Made by a program: the position numbers and the translations under genes. From assembly GCA_022266195.1 (NCBI GenBank), contig WHVY01000008.1, positions 2,418,001-2,482,000 on the forward strand: a stretch of 64,000 bases of DNA. The letters run 5' to 3'. Below the pieces are notes generated by a model, which saw nothing but the letters and a program-made list of their open reading frames with translations, was not told the DNA's origin and ran no database searches. Numbering within the stretch: position 1 is the first letter of the stretch; every line of letters begins with the position of its first letter. The DNA is from Tetranychus cinnabarinus. Taxonomy: Eukaryota; Arthropoda; Arachnida; Trombidiformes; Tetranychidae. Of the stretch, positions 1 through 9,749 are shown piece by piece.

Positions 1-467
1 CAGGACAGTATCAATGTGTACATCGTCGATGTTCAAATAAGATATACAAATTTAACCAATGACATCATTAATAATCTGTATTTTAATTTTTTACCATTTG
101 TCATTTTGTTTAAACAGTTCTTCAACTTTGAAATTTATCAATTCAATATCAAGAGCTCAGCTAAACAATTAATGGTTATTTACAACCAAGCTAGTGATGC
201 ACTTTTTCATGTAAAGATAAGGCCAATTTTTTGTTAATTAACACCATCAATAACAATTTCAAATATTTTTAAGGGATCAAGCTCAAGAGAGACAAGGAGG
301 AATACATTTAGGATTAAGATAACCGAAAAAAACATCATTCCATTCAAATATTAACCATTTGTTTAATTTCCGGAAAATTTACAAAATTATTTACAATAAT
401 AAATTATTTTTTCAATTACGAAGCCAGTTCAGATTATATAGACCAAGACGAGTTTTAATCAGCGCGT

Positions 468-816
468 TTACCACCAACCGCCTTCGTGGTGATGATGATG
501 ACCATGATGGTGATCATGTCCATGATCGTGACCGTGATCGTGACCATGGTCGTGTTTGTGGTGATGATCCTTGTATTTGTGGTGATGATAATGATGCTCT
601 TCTAAACATAGGAAAAGAACCGAAAAAGAACTTAGTTTTGGAATTTTTTCAATAAAGTTTGCACTTACCTTCACATTTGCACCGATGATGATGAAGAGGT
701 TTCATTTCAAAGCTAAATGGTAGCTGTTTGCTGGAAGTCGACTCAAGCATTGCTGACAGAACCAAAGAACATTGGAAAGCCAAGAAAACGGCAACGAATA
801 AAACGGCAACTTTCAT
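468..816 (-). CDS. Small secreted histidine-rich protein, two exons
   Basis: Exons on the minus strand are 816-669 and 601-468 (GTAAGT donor, TTTAG acceptor, intron 67 bases, phase 1), giving 93 residues. The protein starts MKVAVLFVAVFLAFQCSLVL, a strong signal peptide, so it should be secreted. A short middle part has HHHRCKCE, with two cysteines. The second exon is almost entirely histidine runs and HDHG repeats, ending HHHHHEGGWW. Such tails can bind metal ions such as zinc or copper; that is inference, and I do not recognise a family. An earlier in-frame start 45 bases upstream would bury the signal peptide, so I chose 816. A TATA box lies about 115 bases upstream. The plus-strand open frame across the same bases is the antisense shadow of the repeats. 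Confidence 0.75.
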
Positions 817-928
817 TTTGATTGTTGAGTTTAGTAAAGCTGGAGAGAAGTAAATAACCAAGTTGATTGTTACACTGAATTGTTGTTTGTTAGATGAATT
901 CTGATTTCGGAAACAAACAATCCATCAG

Positions 929-936
929 TTTATATA
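929..936 (-). promoter_or_regulatory. TATA box of the histidine-rich protein gene
   Basis: On the minus strand this reads TATATAAA, about 115 bases before the chosen start codon at 816. It implies transcription starting near position 900 and a 5' untranslated region of roughly 85 bases. It supports this being a real, promoter-driven gene. Confidence 0.55.
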
Positions 937-1629
937 CTCAAAGGTCAAGAGAGAAACTGTAAAAGTGAGCAAAGAGTTAAATTGATTTCTTGTTGGGTTT
1001 AACATGGTTTGAATGCAAAAACAATGAGAATTGAACAAAAAAGTCAAGTTCAAAGTGAGGTTCAAAATAATAGGCATCTAAATTGTTTAACCTTTAAATT
1101 GATTGTATTAAAAAAACGAATCTGTTGTCGATCGAGTGTTCATAAAAACGAACCCACATTTCAGATTTTTGTACCTATTTTTTTTTACAATATTACAAGT
1201 TTATTCATTTTTCAATCCTTTACAATTAAGTAAATAAACTTTATGCTTGATAGCATTTCTTGCTTATTCACTAATTGAATCATTACTCGCTGAACTAAAA
1301 TTTTGTGATTTTATTTGACTACTGAATGGATAGAACAATGAATATTTTTTCAGCAATTTTATTGTAGATGTTTTTGCCTAACTATAACAATTAATTTGAT
1401 TTTCATAAAAAATATCATTTTTTACAATAATTTTAAACGCCCTTAGAATAGCGTTGTAATGTTATTTTCACAGCAAAATGTTTTTGTATTTTACTGCAAC
1501 TTGTTTAAGTTTTAAATTGTATAATTAGTGATTTCTTTCATTTGATAATAGATTGTTTAACATTATAATTGTTATTAATATTTTCAAATTGGCTTTTCGT
1601 TAATTTCCAAGTGGTCCAACTATAGTGAT

Positions 1630-4319
1630 ATGCGATTAGAGGATTCATCGCCTGCGATGACTGAACCTCTGTCAGACACCTTCACATCAGGCCAACAACG
1701 TCCAGCCATTACTGAGATAAATGATTTAAAGATATGGCAGGACACCAGTCCTAGAGATACCAAGAACGATCTAACAGTGGAAGTGGGTCGAGATTTTGAA
1801 ACAACACCTTTTCCTTACGACGAGAAGATCAATCGAAAAATTGCCCTTTGGGTTGGTGATATTTCACTTTTAAATGTGGAAGCCATTGTAAATACGACAA
1901 ATGAAAATTTTTTGGATGATAATCCTGTTTCAAGTAGAATACTCACCGAAGGAGGACCTCATTTAAGGCATTGTTTGATCCGTGAATTAAGAGGATGCCG
2001 ATCTGGTGAAGCACGTTTAACCAAAGGGTATAATTTAAATGCCAGATACATCATTCATACAGTTGGACCCTGGTACAAACCAAAATTTCATACAGCTGGA
2101 GAAAACATACTTTATTCATGTTACAATAAGGTTTTATCAATGGTCAGAGAGAATAAGATCAGGACAGTTGCTTTACCACCACTGAATACTGGTAAACTTT
2201 CAATTACAGTAAATCATAAGGTCACCAGTTGAAAGTAACCAATTTTTGAAAGATTTGAGCTATTTGAATGTCTAGATTTTCAGAGACAACGTTTGCGTTC
2301 AGGGAGCTTTACTTTTCAAGATTCTTTTTCTGAACTGATTAGTAAATTCTGTATTAGTGTTTCAATTTCTATGAATATTTATCGCTCCAAGTTGAACTCA
2401 CATTGCAACATGTGTGCTTTCTTAAATAGTATCAATTTTGAATTGCTTTTATTGATGGCCTTTTTCATAGTTTTGAATCTAATCTAATTTCTTTTCTTTG
2501 TTTAGCTCGGCGGAAATATCCTCCTCGAGAAGCTGCCCATATTGCCTTGCGAGTTGTAAGGAGGTTTCTTGAAAAATATGGCGATGGCATTGACTTAATT
2601 GTATTAGTTGTTTTTAATGATCCGTCCCAAATGACAAATGAGGTTGCTATCTATGAATCTTTGATGCCGCTTTATTTCCCAAGATCTGCATCTGAGGAAG
2701 AACAAGCCTGTCATCTACTTCCTAAAGATATTGGAGGGGAAAATGGTGAACCTTTATTACCTGAACGTCAAATTCGTATCACAGATAAACCACAAAAAGC
2801 CAGTCTAGATGATCTTGAAGATAGTGTTGATCTACACAGTGGTCTCGATTCTTCCGTGATAGTTGGTAGATCTGCGTTTGCGGAGATGCACGATGATATC
2901 GATAAACCACGAAACAATTGTAATTCTAAACTTCGTCCTAATGATGCCGTGTCAAATGAAATTCGTCGATCAAATCTCTATGAAAGATTATTACGCCGTT
3001 CCAAGTTTGAAGATCTTTCAGAAATCGCATCACTTCGCTGTCTTTATACCGCTGGTGAGGACAAATTTGGCCGACTCATTGTTGTCTTTATTGGTAAAAG
3101 ATTCAAAGCCAATCAGATTGATTTAGACAAAGCTCTTTTATATCTTATTTTTACCCTTGACCGACTCGTTTCACGAGACTTTGTTGTCATGTATTTCCAC
3201 ACACTGACTACTCGAGATAACCATCCACCTCCAAATTTCATCCGATACGTTTATGAAACTCTTGATCATCGATATAAAAAAAATCTAAAAGCCTTCTACA
3301 TCATACATCCAACCTTATGGAATCGTTTGACGACTTGGTGGTTCACAACATTCACCGCTTCATCCATTAAGAATAAAGTCTTTTGTATAAAAGGAGTAGA
3401 GTTCCTTCGGAATGTTGTCTCAATTAGCCAACTTCAATTACCGTCCTTTATCATGATTTATGATTGCAAGGTAACATCCCCATTATTTTATGCTCATCAC
3501 CACCACCATATCTATCATCAGCAATATCTTCACCTTTTCTTTTCCTGTTGACTTTTTCAACGCCTTCATATTCATTTGCTACTATTATTCAGTATTTTTC
3601 ATTTACCTGAAACCAGAAATTATCATTATAATCTTATTTACTTCTGAAGTTACTATCAATTATGGCACTAAGCTTAGCATCATTGTATAAACATTGTCAA
3701 AGCTTGTATCAAAAGAGGTTCATTTAGATCTTGATCCATAATTCGAGCTTTGCTTCCTATTGAAATATCATTTTCCTTCTTGTATATAGAACAGGAAAAA
3801 AAGAACTTTGTTTTTTCCTTTTTTTTTATTAATATCAATTTTAAATTTTGACAGGAAAAGTTAATTGGCTAAGTGTATCAAAATTTATCTTCCTTTAGAG
3901 CCAAAAAAGTCCAGACATTAAAAATTATTCACTAAAATAGTTAAATTTGAACTTATACAATTTCATTGGCAAATATGAAAACCCTGCCATTCTTTTAAAG
4001 TAAACATTTCAAGATTAGCTTCCAATTTAATCAGATTATCAAACTTTCTACTTGTAATTTGTATTATATGATCCATTTAGCATGGCAAAGTAATCGCCCA
4101 ACTCAGCCAAATTAACTTTCCTCAGTTTCACATTATATAACCTGAGCAAAAAGTCAGCATGTCATAAATTATTACATCGATAAAATTCAAAACTCATTTC
4201 ATGCCAATGAAAGCAAAAGCTCACAACTTTCTTATAAAAGTCAATTAATCTAAAAATCTCTTTCCTTTTCTTACCAGGTTTATGGATACAGTTTTACAGC
4301 TCATGAAGCTTTACCCTAA
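1630..4319 (+). CDS. GDAP2: Ganglioside-induced differentiation-associated protein 2 (macro domain plus CRAL-TRIO-like domain)
   Basis: Three exons, 1630-2191, 2506-3470 and 4278-4319, join in frame to 522 residues (human GDAP2 is 497). The first exon has a macro domain from about residue 65 (GDISLLNVEAIVNTTNE, then LTKGYNLNARYIIHTVGP). The second finishes it (AAHIALRVVRRFLEKYGDG, LPLYFPRS-like motif) and carries the linker PERQIRI and the C-terminal CRAL-TRIO-like domain (EDLSEIASLRCLYTAG, DKALLYLIF, FHTLTTRDNH, YKKNLKAFYIIHPT). The 42-base last coding exon adds a short tail starting VYGYSFTAHE. The family's macro domain lacks the glycine-rich catalytic loop of ADP-ribose hydrolases, and so does this one (ENFLDDNPVS). 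In animals the protein is linked to stress response and neuronal function. Intron 2 (3471-4277) holds nothing I recognise. Confidence 0.93.
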
Positions 4320-5049
4320 CCACATAAAGATGGAGGATCCAAACCTAAATATATTTAATATCGCCATTTGATGAGACCAATGAATATTTGGATGAAAAGT
4401 TTCTCCTTTGGTCAGGATGCAGCTAAAACTTGTCTCTCTTCTCTTTCTTTCCTTTTCTATTTTTCATCTTGATAAGTTGCATCCTCGGTTGGATGCCAAG
4501 TTAACTAAGCCAAATTATCCTGTAAACCAATGTTTACTTTTTCCCTTCCTAGTTGTCCAATATAACCAAAAGAGCAAAGACACTGCTTTTTTAAATACGG
4601 CTCATTATTATTCTAACCAGTATATTGGAGGTTCAGTCAATATGCTTTTAGCAATCTTACCTCACTAACAACGACAATTTCCTCAAATATCCAACAATTC
4701 AATACTCGTCTTTATCATAATCTCTCATTTGCCTCTCTCTCTATCTTCCTCTCTGTGATAATCTTCAATCAAGAGCTTTTCGTTTACATGGGAGAATCAA
4801 TGAAACTTAAATTGTTCTGTTTCTTTTCGTTACATTTTTCCTTTTGACAATTGAGTTGATACATAATTTACAGCAAATGTTAATGCTGCTCAAAATATTT
4901 TCCTGTCTCTTCCCAAACCTTTATTCAATCAATAAGCAGCTAATTTCAATGATTAAATCAAAAGCAACGATTACCTGCCTAACAAATATATCAATTCAAT
5001 AATCAACATCATCAATTTTTATCAATTCATTTTCTAGAACAAAAGATTG

Positions 5050-5055
5050 AATAAA
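5050..5055 (+). promoter_or_regulatory. Possible GDAP2 polyadenylation signal
   Basis: AATAAA about 730 bases after the GDAP2 stop codon, with a second AATAAA near 5082. No canonical hexamer was seen closer to the stop. The 3' untranslated region would be long, so the assignment is tentative. Confidence 0.25.
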
Positions 5056-5130
5056 GTATATACAAATATATTTTCCAGTAAATAAATGATTTTCAATTTT
5101 ACTTATCTACTCATAGCAACAAATGAGTGA

Positions 5131-5575
5131 CTATTAAATCGTCAAAGGTCTACTTCCACAATCAAAGTCGAGTTGAAAGTTAAAGACACGCAACGAGCTA
5201 ATGATTTATTCCATAACGCTTATGGACAACTATTCTTGAATAGATATCGGATACAAACAAGTAAAGATACGAAATTAACAATAATATTGTCATCCTTTCC
5301 AGCTGAATTGAAAGATGATTTGAACTATCGTTCCTTTCATCTCTGATTCTTGTCATTCTCTTGAAAAATCACTTGAAAAATGTTTTATGAAGATTGTTGA
5401 AGACACAAACTTAAAAGAATGCTTATTAGCTAAAGATATTTTAGTTGCTACAATATAATCAGACTGTTCAGAATGTGTCAAACAATTTATCCCTGAGCCT
5501 GGATGTTCAAAAGATGAGGACAAGGATGCAGAGAATAGAAAAGGAGAAAAAAAGATAAAGATTAGAATGAATTAG
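5131..5575 (+). pseudogene. Coding-like relic, unrecognised
   Basis: One frame is open from 5131 to the stop at 5344-5346 with an ordinary residue mix (for example ELKVKDTQRANDLFHNAYGQ). An overlapping frame one base later runs from 5330 (SDSCHSLEKSLEKCFMKIVE), meets a single TAA at 5456-5458, and continues with SDCSECVKQFIPEPGCSKDE to TAG at 5573. It reads like one former coding exon with a +1 frameshift and one nonsense change, both after a lost start. I cannot place the family. Chance open frames remain possible, since nothing else supports expression. Confidence 0.3.
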
Positions 5576-5999
5576 AATGAAAAAAATAGATTCTCATTCT
5601 GCCGTCTGTTGAAGTTGAGAGACCAAAATGAATTCTTAAGACACTATTTCCTGCAGGAAGATACTTTTTGGCAAAATCATGTGTTACTTTTTCCAGCCTC
5701 CAACCTCCAATCTTCATCATCATCATCATCACCATCGAGAATTTCCCTTTTGTTTGGTTTTGATTTTCATTGAACATTTGAGTTCATTTTAAGTTACAAT
5801 CAATCTCGTTTGCATAGAACCAACTCTCAAATAAACCAAAACCAGCATTTCAAAGAGTAAAACCAACTGACTGTCAGACAGTTTTCACTACAAAACCAGC
5901 GTTCAAATGACCAAAACTTAATTTCCTAAAATAAAAACTCTCGAGTTGAAGAGTATCTTTAAAAATGATATCTCTTGCTGATTCCGATCTATTAACTAG

Positions 6000-6331
6000 G
6001 TACCGTAACCAACCAAGTAATGTTGGATTGGCCGAAAACTGTAAAAATTGGCTTGCAATTCACTGAAAACTAGCTGCTACTACTGTAAGCTTAGCTAGCT
6101 TGGAGCGAAGTTGGCTCGCTAGCTAGCTATGTGACCAATATCGACAACTAGAAGCATCCACCTACAAAAACAAGGCTTGTTTAGTTTTGAAAAAATCGTT
6201 ATAAACACTTAAATTTTTGACCAAACCTAGCTAGCTTCAAGCTACTTCAGCCAACTTATCTACTGGCCATAGCCAATCATGCGAGCATCTGGCTGGCTAG
6301 CTAGCTTAATTTTCACTGGCTTCGGTATCTG
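6000..6331. repeat. GCTAGC-rich patch, possibly a decayed inverted-repeat element
   Basis: Four clusters of the palindrome GCTAGC/AGCTAGCT lie near 6083-6097, 6115-6128, 6226-6238 and 6290-6306. Weakly matching inverted ends, TACCGTAACCA at about 6000 and TGGCTTCGGTA at about 6321-6331, could be terminal repeats with TA at the target. The match is short and imperfect, so the element call is weak. The clustering of palindromes is directly visible. Confidence 0.3.
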
Positions 6332-6689
6332 AAGTATTTACTATTAACAAAGATTGATAATCACGAAAATTCATTGCTGGGTATTTAACAAAATACGGTA
6401 ATTGCAGTGGTAATATGCTATTAAGATTGTCTTTTAAAGTGATTTTTTTTGTGTAAAAAATGGTGAAAATAAGTTTAAGTATCTATATACATGGTGTATT
6501 TTGTGCTGTATTTTACAGTCTTTTTTCGTCCTTAGCTCGAATTCAAAAATTTTTTCGTACCTAAGTTCCCTTAACACTTGATTCTCATGCAAATCAATTC
6601 ATTTTCTCATAGTAACATTGTTGATGGTAACAATTTGATTTTAAAATGTCTTTCACATTAGATTTTTGATAACTGTTGAATATTTTATA

Positions 6690-6695
6690 TTTATT
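6690..6695 (-). promoter_or_regulatory. Polyadenylation signal of the myosin light chain gene
   Basis: AATAAA on the minus strand, 19 bases past the stop codon at 6715. It implies a very short 3' untranslated region. Confidence 0.55.
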
Positions 6696-6714
6696 GTGAA
6701 CAATCGTCAAAAAA

Positions 6715-8530
6715 TTATTCCTCTTCCGCAGAGCCACTGATTGTTTTGACAAAATCATTGATATCAATAAAACTTTGTTTGTCGATTGGGGCCTCTTTGA
6801 ATGCTGTTTCAATTTCATCGTCGGTAAGTTTTTCACCCCAAGTTGTTAAGGCTTTTTTCAAAACAGATTCATGAACTTTACCCGTCTGGTCAGCATCAAA
6901 TGTCCTGAAAGCAGCTTGAATAACATCTTCGCGATCAGTTCCTAGAAGGAAAAAGGAAAAGAAAAAGAAGATTGAAATAATATTGAATATGATTACAGAA
7001 TTTTTCAATACAAACCAGCAACTCGTTCACCAAAGATACTCAAGAACATGGTAAAGTTCAATGGACCAGGAGCCTCGGATAACATTGACTGTAACTCATC
7101 ATCGGGATACATGCGACCTTTAATAAAAATCATTTGTAAATAAAATCATCTTCTTCATTTTATGTGAATAATTACCAAGTGAATCGAAAGTCGCTCTCAG
7201 ATCATTTTTGTCAATAATCCCATCCTTATTGGAGTCAATAAATTGGAATGCCTGAGAGAAGAGAAAGTGAAATTAGTTAACTTCAATCAGGTTTCATGCT
7301 AATTATATCATGTACAATCTTTCGATTAAATCAACTTTAAATTGAGTCAATCAGACGAGTGTTTAAAGTTTATTCAATTTTCTGTTATCTGAGTAGTTGT
7401 AATACAGGGTGTTAGAAAATCAACTAGACCTGTTTGCGCTTCAACATTTTCCGAACTAAGCAGAGTAAACAGACTCGTGATATATTGTTAGAATCGTTTT
7501 TGACTAGAAAACATTTTAAAATAGAAAAAAGAACTTTCGCATAACTTTAGCTCTCAAAAACGGACGAAAACTAACTTTTTTTCCGTTTTGGTTTTTCGAA
7601 TTTTTCTGGATTTTGGATGCGAATTTTTCTTACTTTTTAGGGTCTAAAGAATCTTGAATGCATGTCAAACAATATGCTTTAACTTTTTATTTCAATTAAT
7701 TATCTAGCAAAAATTTTCCCTATTATTGAATTTTCATCTCATAGTAAAATTAACCAAAATTGCTTCAAATTTCACCTAAAAATTTCACAATTTTCTGCCT
7801 CGTCTGGCGATTGGTAGTTCGGCCTAGAATTTTTCATTTTGAAAATGAACGGAACTTTTTAAGTTGGACTTTCAGCTTTCTAATGATGCCAAAAATAAAA
7901 AAAATGGCCCAGCAATTTCGAAGTTATTATCATTCAAACATGTCTAGTTGATTTTCTAACACCCCGTATTTACACTTGCAGTCAGCTCTTCACTTGCACT
8001 TCATCCAATAATTTACACTCAGTGTGTTTATTAAAAATGATGTTTTTCACTCAATTTTTGGACAAATGATTGAAAAAGGACGAATAATCAACCTTTTTCT
8101 GTCAATAATACTCAGATAACATTGGAGAGATTATCAGCTAATCTTGATCTGTGATTACCGCAACAGATCAACTTGATTTGGATAAATAACAAGCAGCTGA
8201 TTATTACTGAAACCCAATCGACTTCCTAAGAATCTTTGCAAATAAAAATTATAATGAACGCCTTAAATTGTAATATTAGAGTTAATCGAGAGACTTGGGA
8301 ATCACAATTTGTTAAATTCAATTGAATTCACTTAATTATAACCAGATTAGATCTTTTCTGATATTAAAAATAATGTTTTGCTGCAAAAATCAAAGCTAAT
8401 ATTTATTCAAATGTAAATGTTGTAAACAACTTACCTCCTTAAACTCAGCTATCTGGTTTTGGGTAAACATAGCGAACACATTGGATGTTGATCGTGTTGC
8501 TCGTTTTTTTGATGAATCACTTCGAGTCAT
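6715..8530 (-). CDS. Myosin regulatory light chain, muscle type
   Basis: Four minus-strand exons, 8530-8435, 7251-7176, 7117-7016 and 6941-6715, join in frame to 166 residues, the usual length. The N-terminus KKRATRSTSNVFAMFTQNQI carries the basic patch and Thr-Ser pair that myosin light chain kinase phosphorylates in this family. The first EF-hand loop is DSNKDGIIDKND, with Asp at position 12 as is usual in regulatory light chains. EAPGPLNFTMFLSIFGERV and the ending SGSAEEE resemble molluscan and arthropod muscle light chains more than the non-muscle form. The protein sits on the myosin neck and controls contraction; mite muscle light chains are also known allergens. Intron 1 (8434-7252) is unusually long because it contains an inverted-repeat element at 7405-7966. 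Confidence 0.93.
7405..7966. mobile_element. Non-coding DNA transposon (MITE-like) with about 30-base terminal inverted repeats
   Basis: The left end reads CAGGGTGTTAGAAAATCAAC and continues CTAGACCTGTTTG. The right end, read on the other strand, is CGGGGTGTTAGAAAATCAAC followed by TAGACATGTTTG. Both are flanked by TA (7403-7404 and 7967-7968), the target site of Tc1/mariner-type elements. The 562-base interior has no convincing transposase frame, so it is probably a non-autonomous derivative. It lies inside intron 1 of the myosin light chain gene. Confidence 0.85.
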
Positions 8531-8559
8531 TTTGATTGTTTGATATAAATTTTAACTTT

Positions 8560-8900
8560 TTAACAAGAATTAAAACTAATTAAAAATATTGAACAATTCT
8601 CAGGTGAAGATTCCTAATCTTTGAAGTTTGATAATTTCCGGGGCAGCACAGTAAAAGACTGGGATGGCGAGAATCGACGATTGTGAAAGAAGGAGGCTCG
8701 AAAAGAAATGATCACAGAGGGTTAATAAAACTGCTCAGTTGGGGAAATCAATTGAGACCGAACCTGGAGGTTACAGGAAAAGTTAGGGATGCGGAGGAGT
8801 TCTGTGATCAGAAGTTGTTCATATCGAACCAAAGATCCTCCTACTATCAGGGAATCGCTCCAACACCATAAAGAGTACTTATATGGTTTATCTTTTAATC
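8560..8900 (-). promoter_or_regulatory. Probable promoter and 5' leader of the myosin light chain gene
   Basis: This stretch upstream of the start codon is noticeably richer in G and C than its surroundings. On the minus strand it contains CCATATAAG at about 8878-8886, a TATA-like site that also resembles half of a serum-response-factor CArG box found at muscle genes. An open frame on the plus strand here gives no recognisable protein. Promoter placement is inference. Confidence 0.3.
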
Positions 8901-9318
8901 TTAATCTTATTCTAATTAGACCTCACTCTCACTCTCATCATCATTCTCATTCACTGACTCACTTTTTCATCCAGAATTTTTCTTCCGTATGACTAAGATC
9001 TAGGGCTTGCATCTTAGATCTTAGATTTAGGGCTAATTTTAATTTTGGCAAGTCTATTGTTGAGCAAATTCTTGTTGAAATGTTGTTCTTATAAACCTTA
9101 TACGAGCTAAATTTAAATTAACTTGAGTGATTGTTAAAGAAAAACGAGAAAAAAGAAACTTAAAATTGAGAAAATTCTGACAAGGTAAGACGCCTAATTG
9201 GTACGATTATTTTCGGGCTTATATCGTCGAAAATAATTAAACACATATTCTAGCTTTTGATTTGCACTATTCATTTGAGCGTTTTCTAGCAAAGTTAGTA
9301 ATGTATTCCAGAAATGAA

Positions 9319-9749
9319 AACATTTGAAGTGTAAATTATTTTTCAACTTTTGTTGTTCATCAAAAAGTCAACTCTGTGTACCTTGAAAAGGTTAACCCAA
9401 AAAAAATGATAAACGGTTCATTGAAATGAGACAAAAGTGATCTTGGGTTAGAAGAATCAGTTAAGCTTGTTTAAATACAAAGAGTTTACAAGGACTTGAT
9501 TGTAGATTTAATTGTAGATCAATTTGATCAAAATATAATCTGATATCGTAATAAAATATTAATAATACAATTGAGTTTACAACAAGGTTCAAGGGCAGTT
9601 TTGTCATCATCATCTGAAAGCTCATTTTTGGTTAAATAATTGACACCTTCATGTACTTTTGCCAATTGATTTTGCCTGGTTAATGGATATAATGTTTGAC
9701 GATCATGGAAGTCGCTTTCAATATGTTTTACATTATGCTGCTTGGAATT
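9319..9749. repeat. Duplicated block, copy A (compact)
   Basis: Bases 9319-9534 match 13108-13323 and bases 9548-9749 match 14679-14900, in the same order and orientation. In this copy the two halves are 13 bases apart. The second half read on the minus strand is open (HDRQTLYPLTRQNQLAKVHE ... DKTALEPCCK), and the other copy keeps much of that reading. No known family is recognised. Confidence 0.75.

Noticed and set aside
1..240. Possible end of a gene entering the window
   Set aside because: Short frames only, no domain, no splice acceptor or polyadenylation signal that would confirm an exon.
359..655. Plus-strand open frame with Asp/His/Gly repeats
   Set aside because: It is the antisense of the histidine-rich second exon on the minus strand, and begins at a TTG with no leader or splice support.
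4408..4668. Open frame with hydrophobic start (LKLVSLLFLSFS)
   Set aside because: It lies in the probable GDAP2 3' region, has no ATG supported by context, and its hydrophobicity reflects CT-rich bases.
8683..8871. Open frame in a GC-richer patch
   Set aside because: Better explained as upstream or leader sequence of the myosin light chain gene; no recognisable protein.
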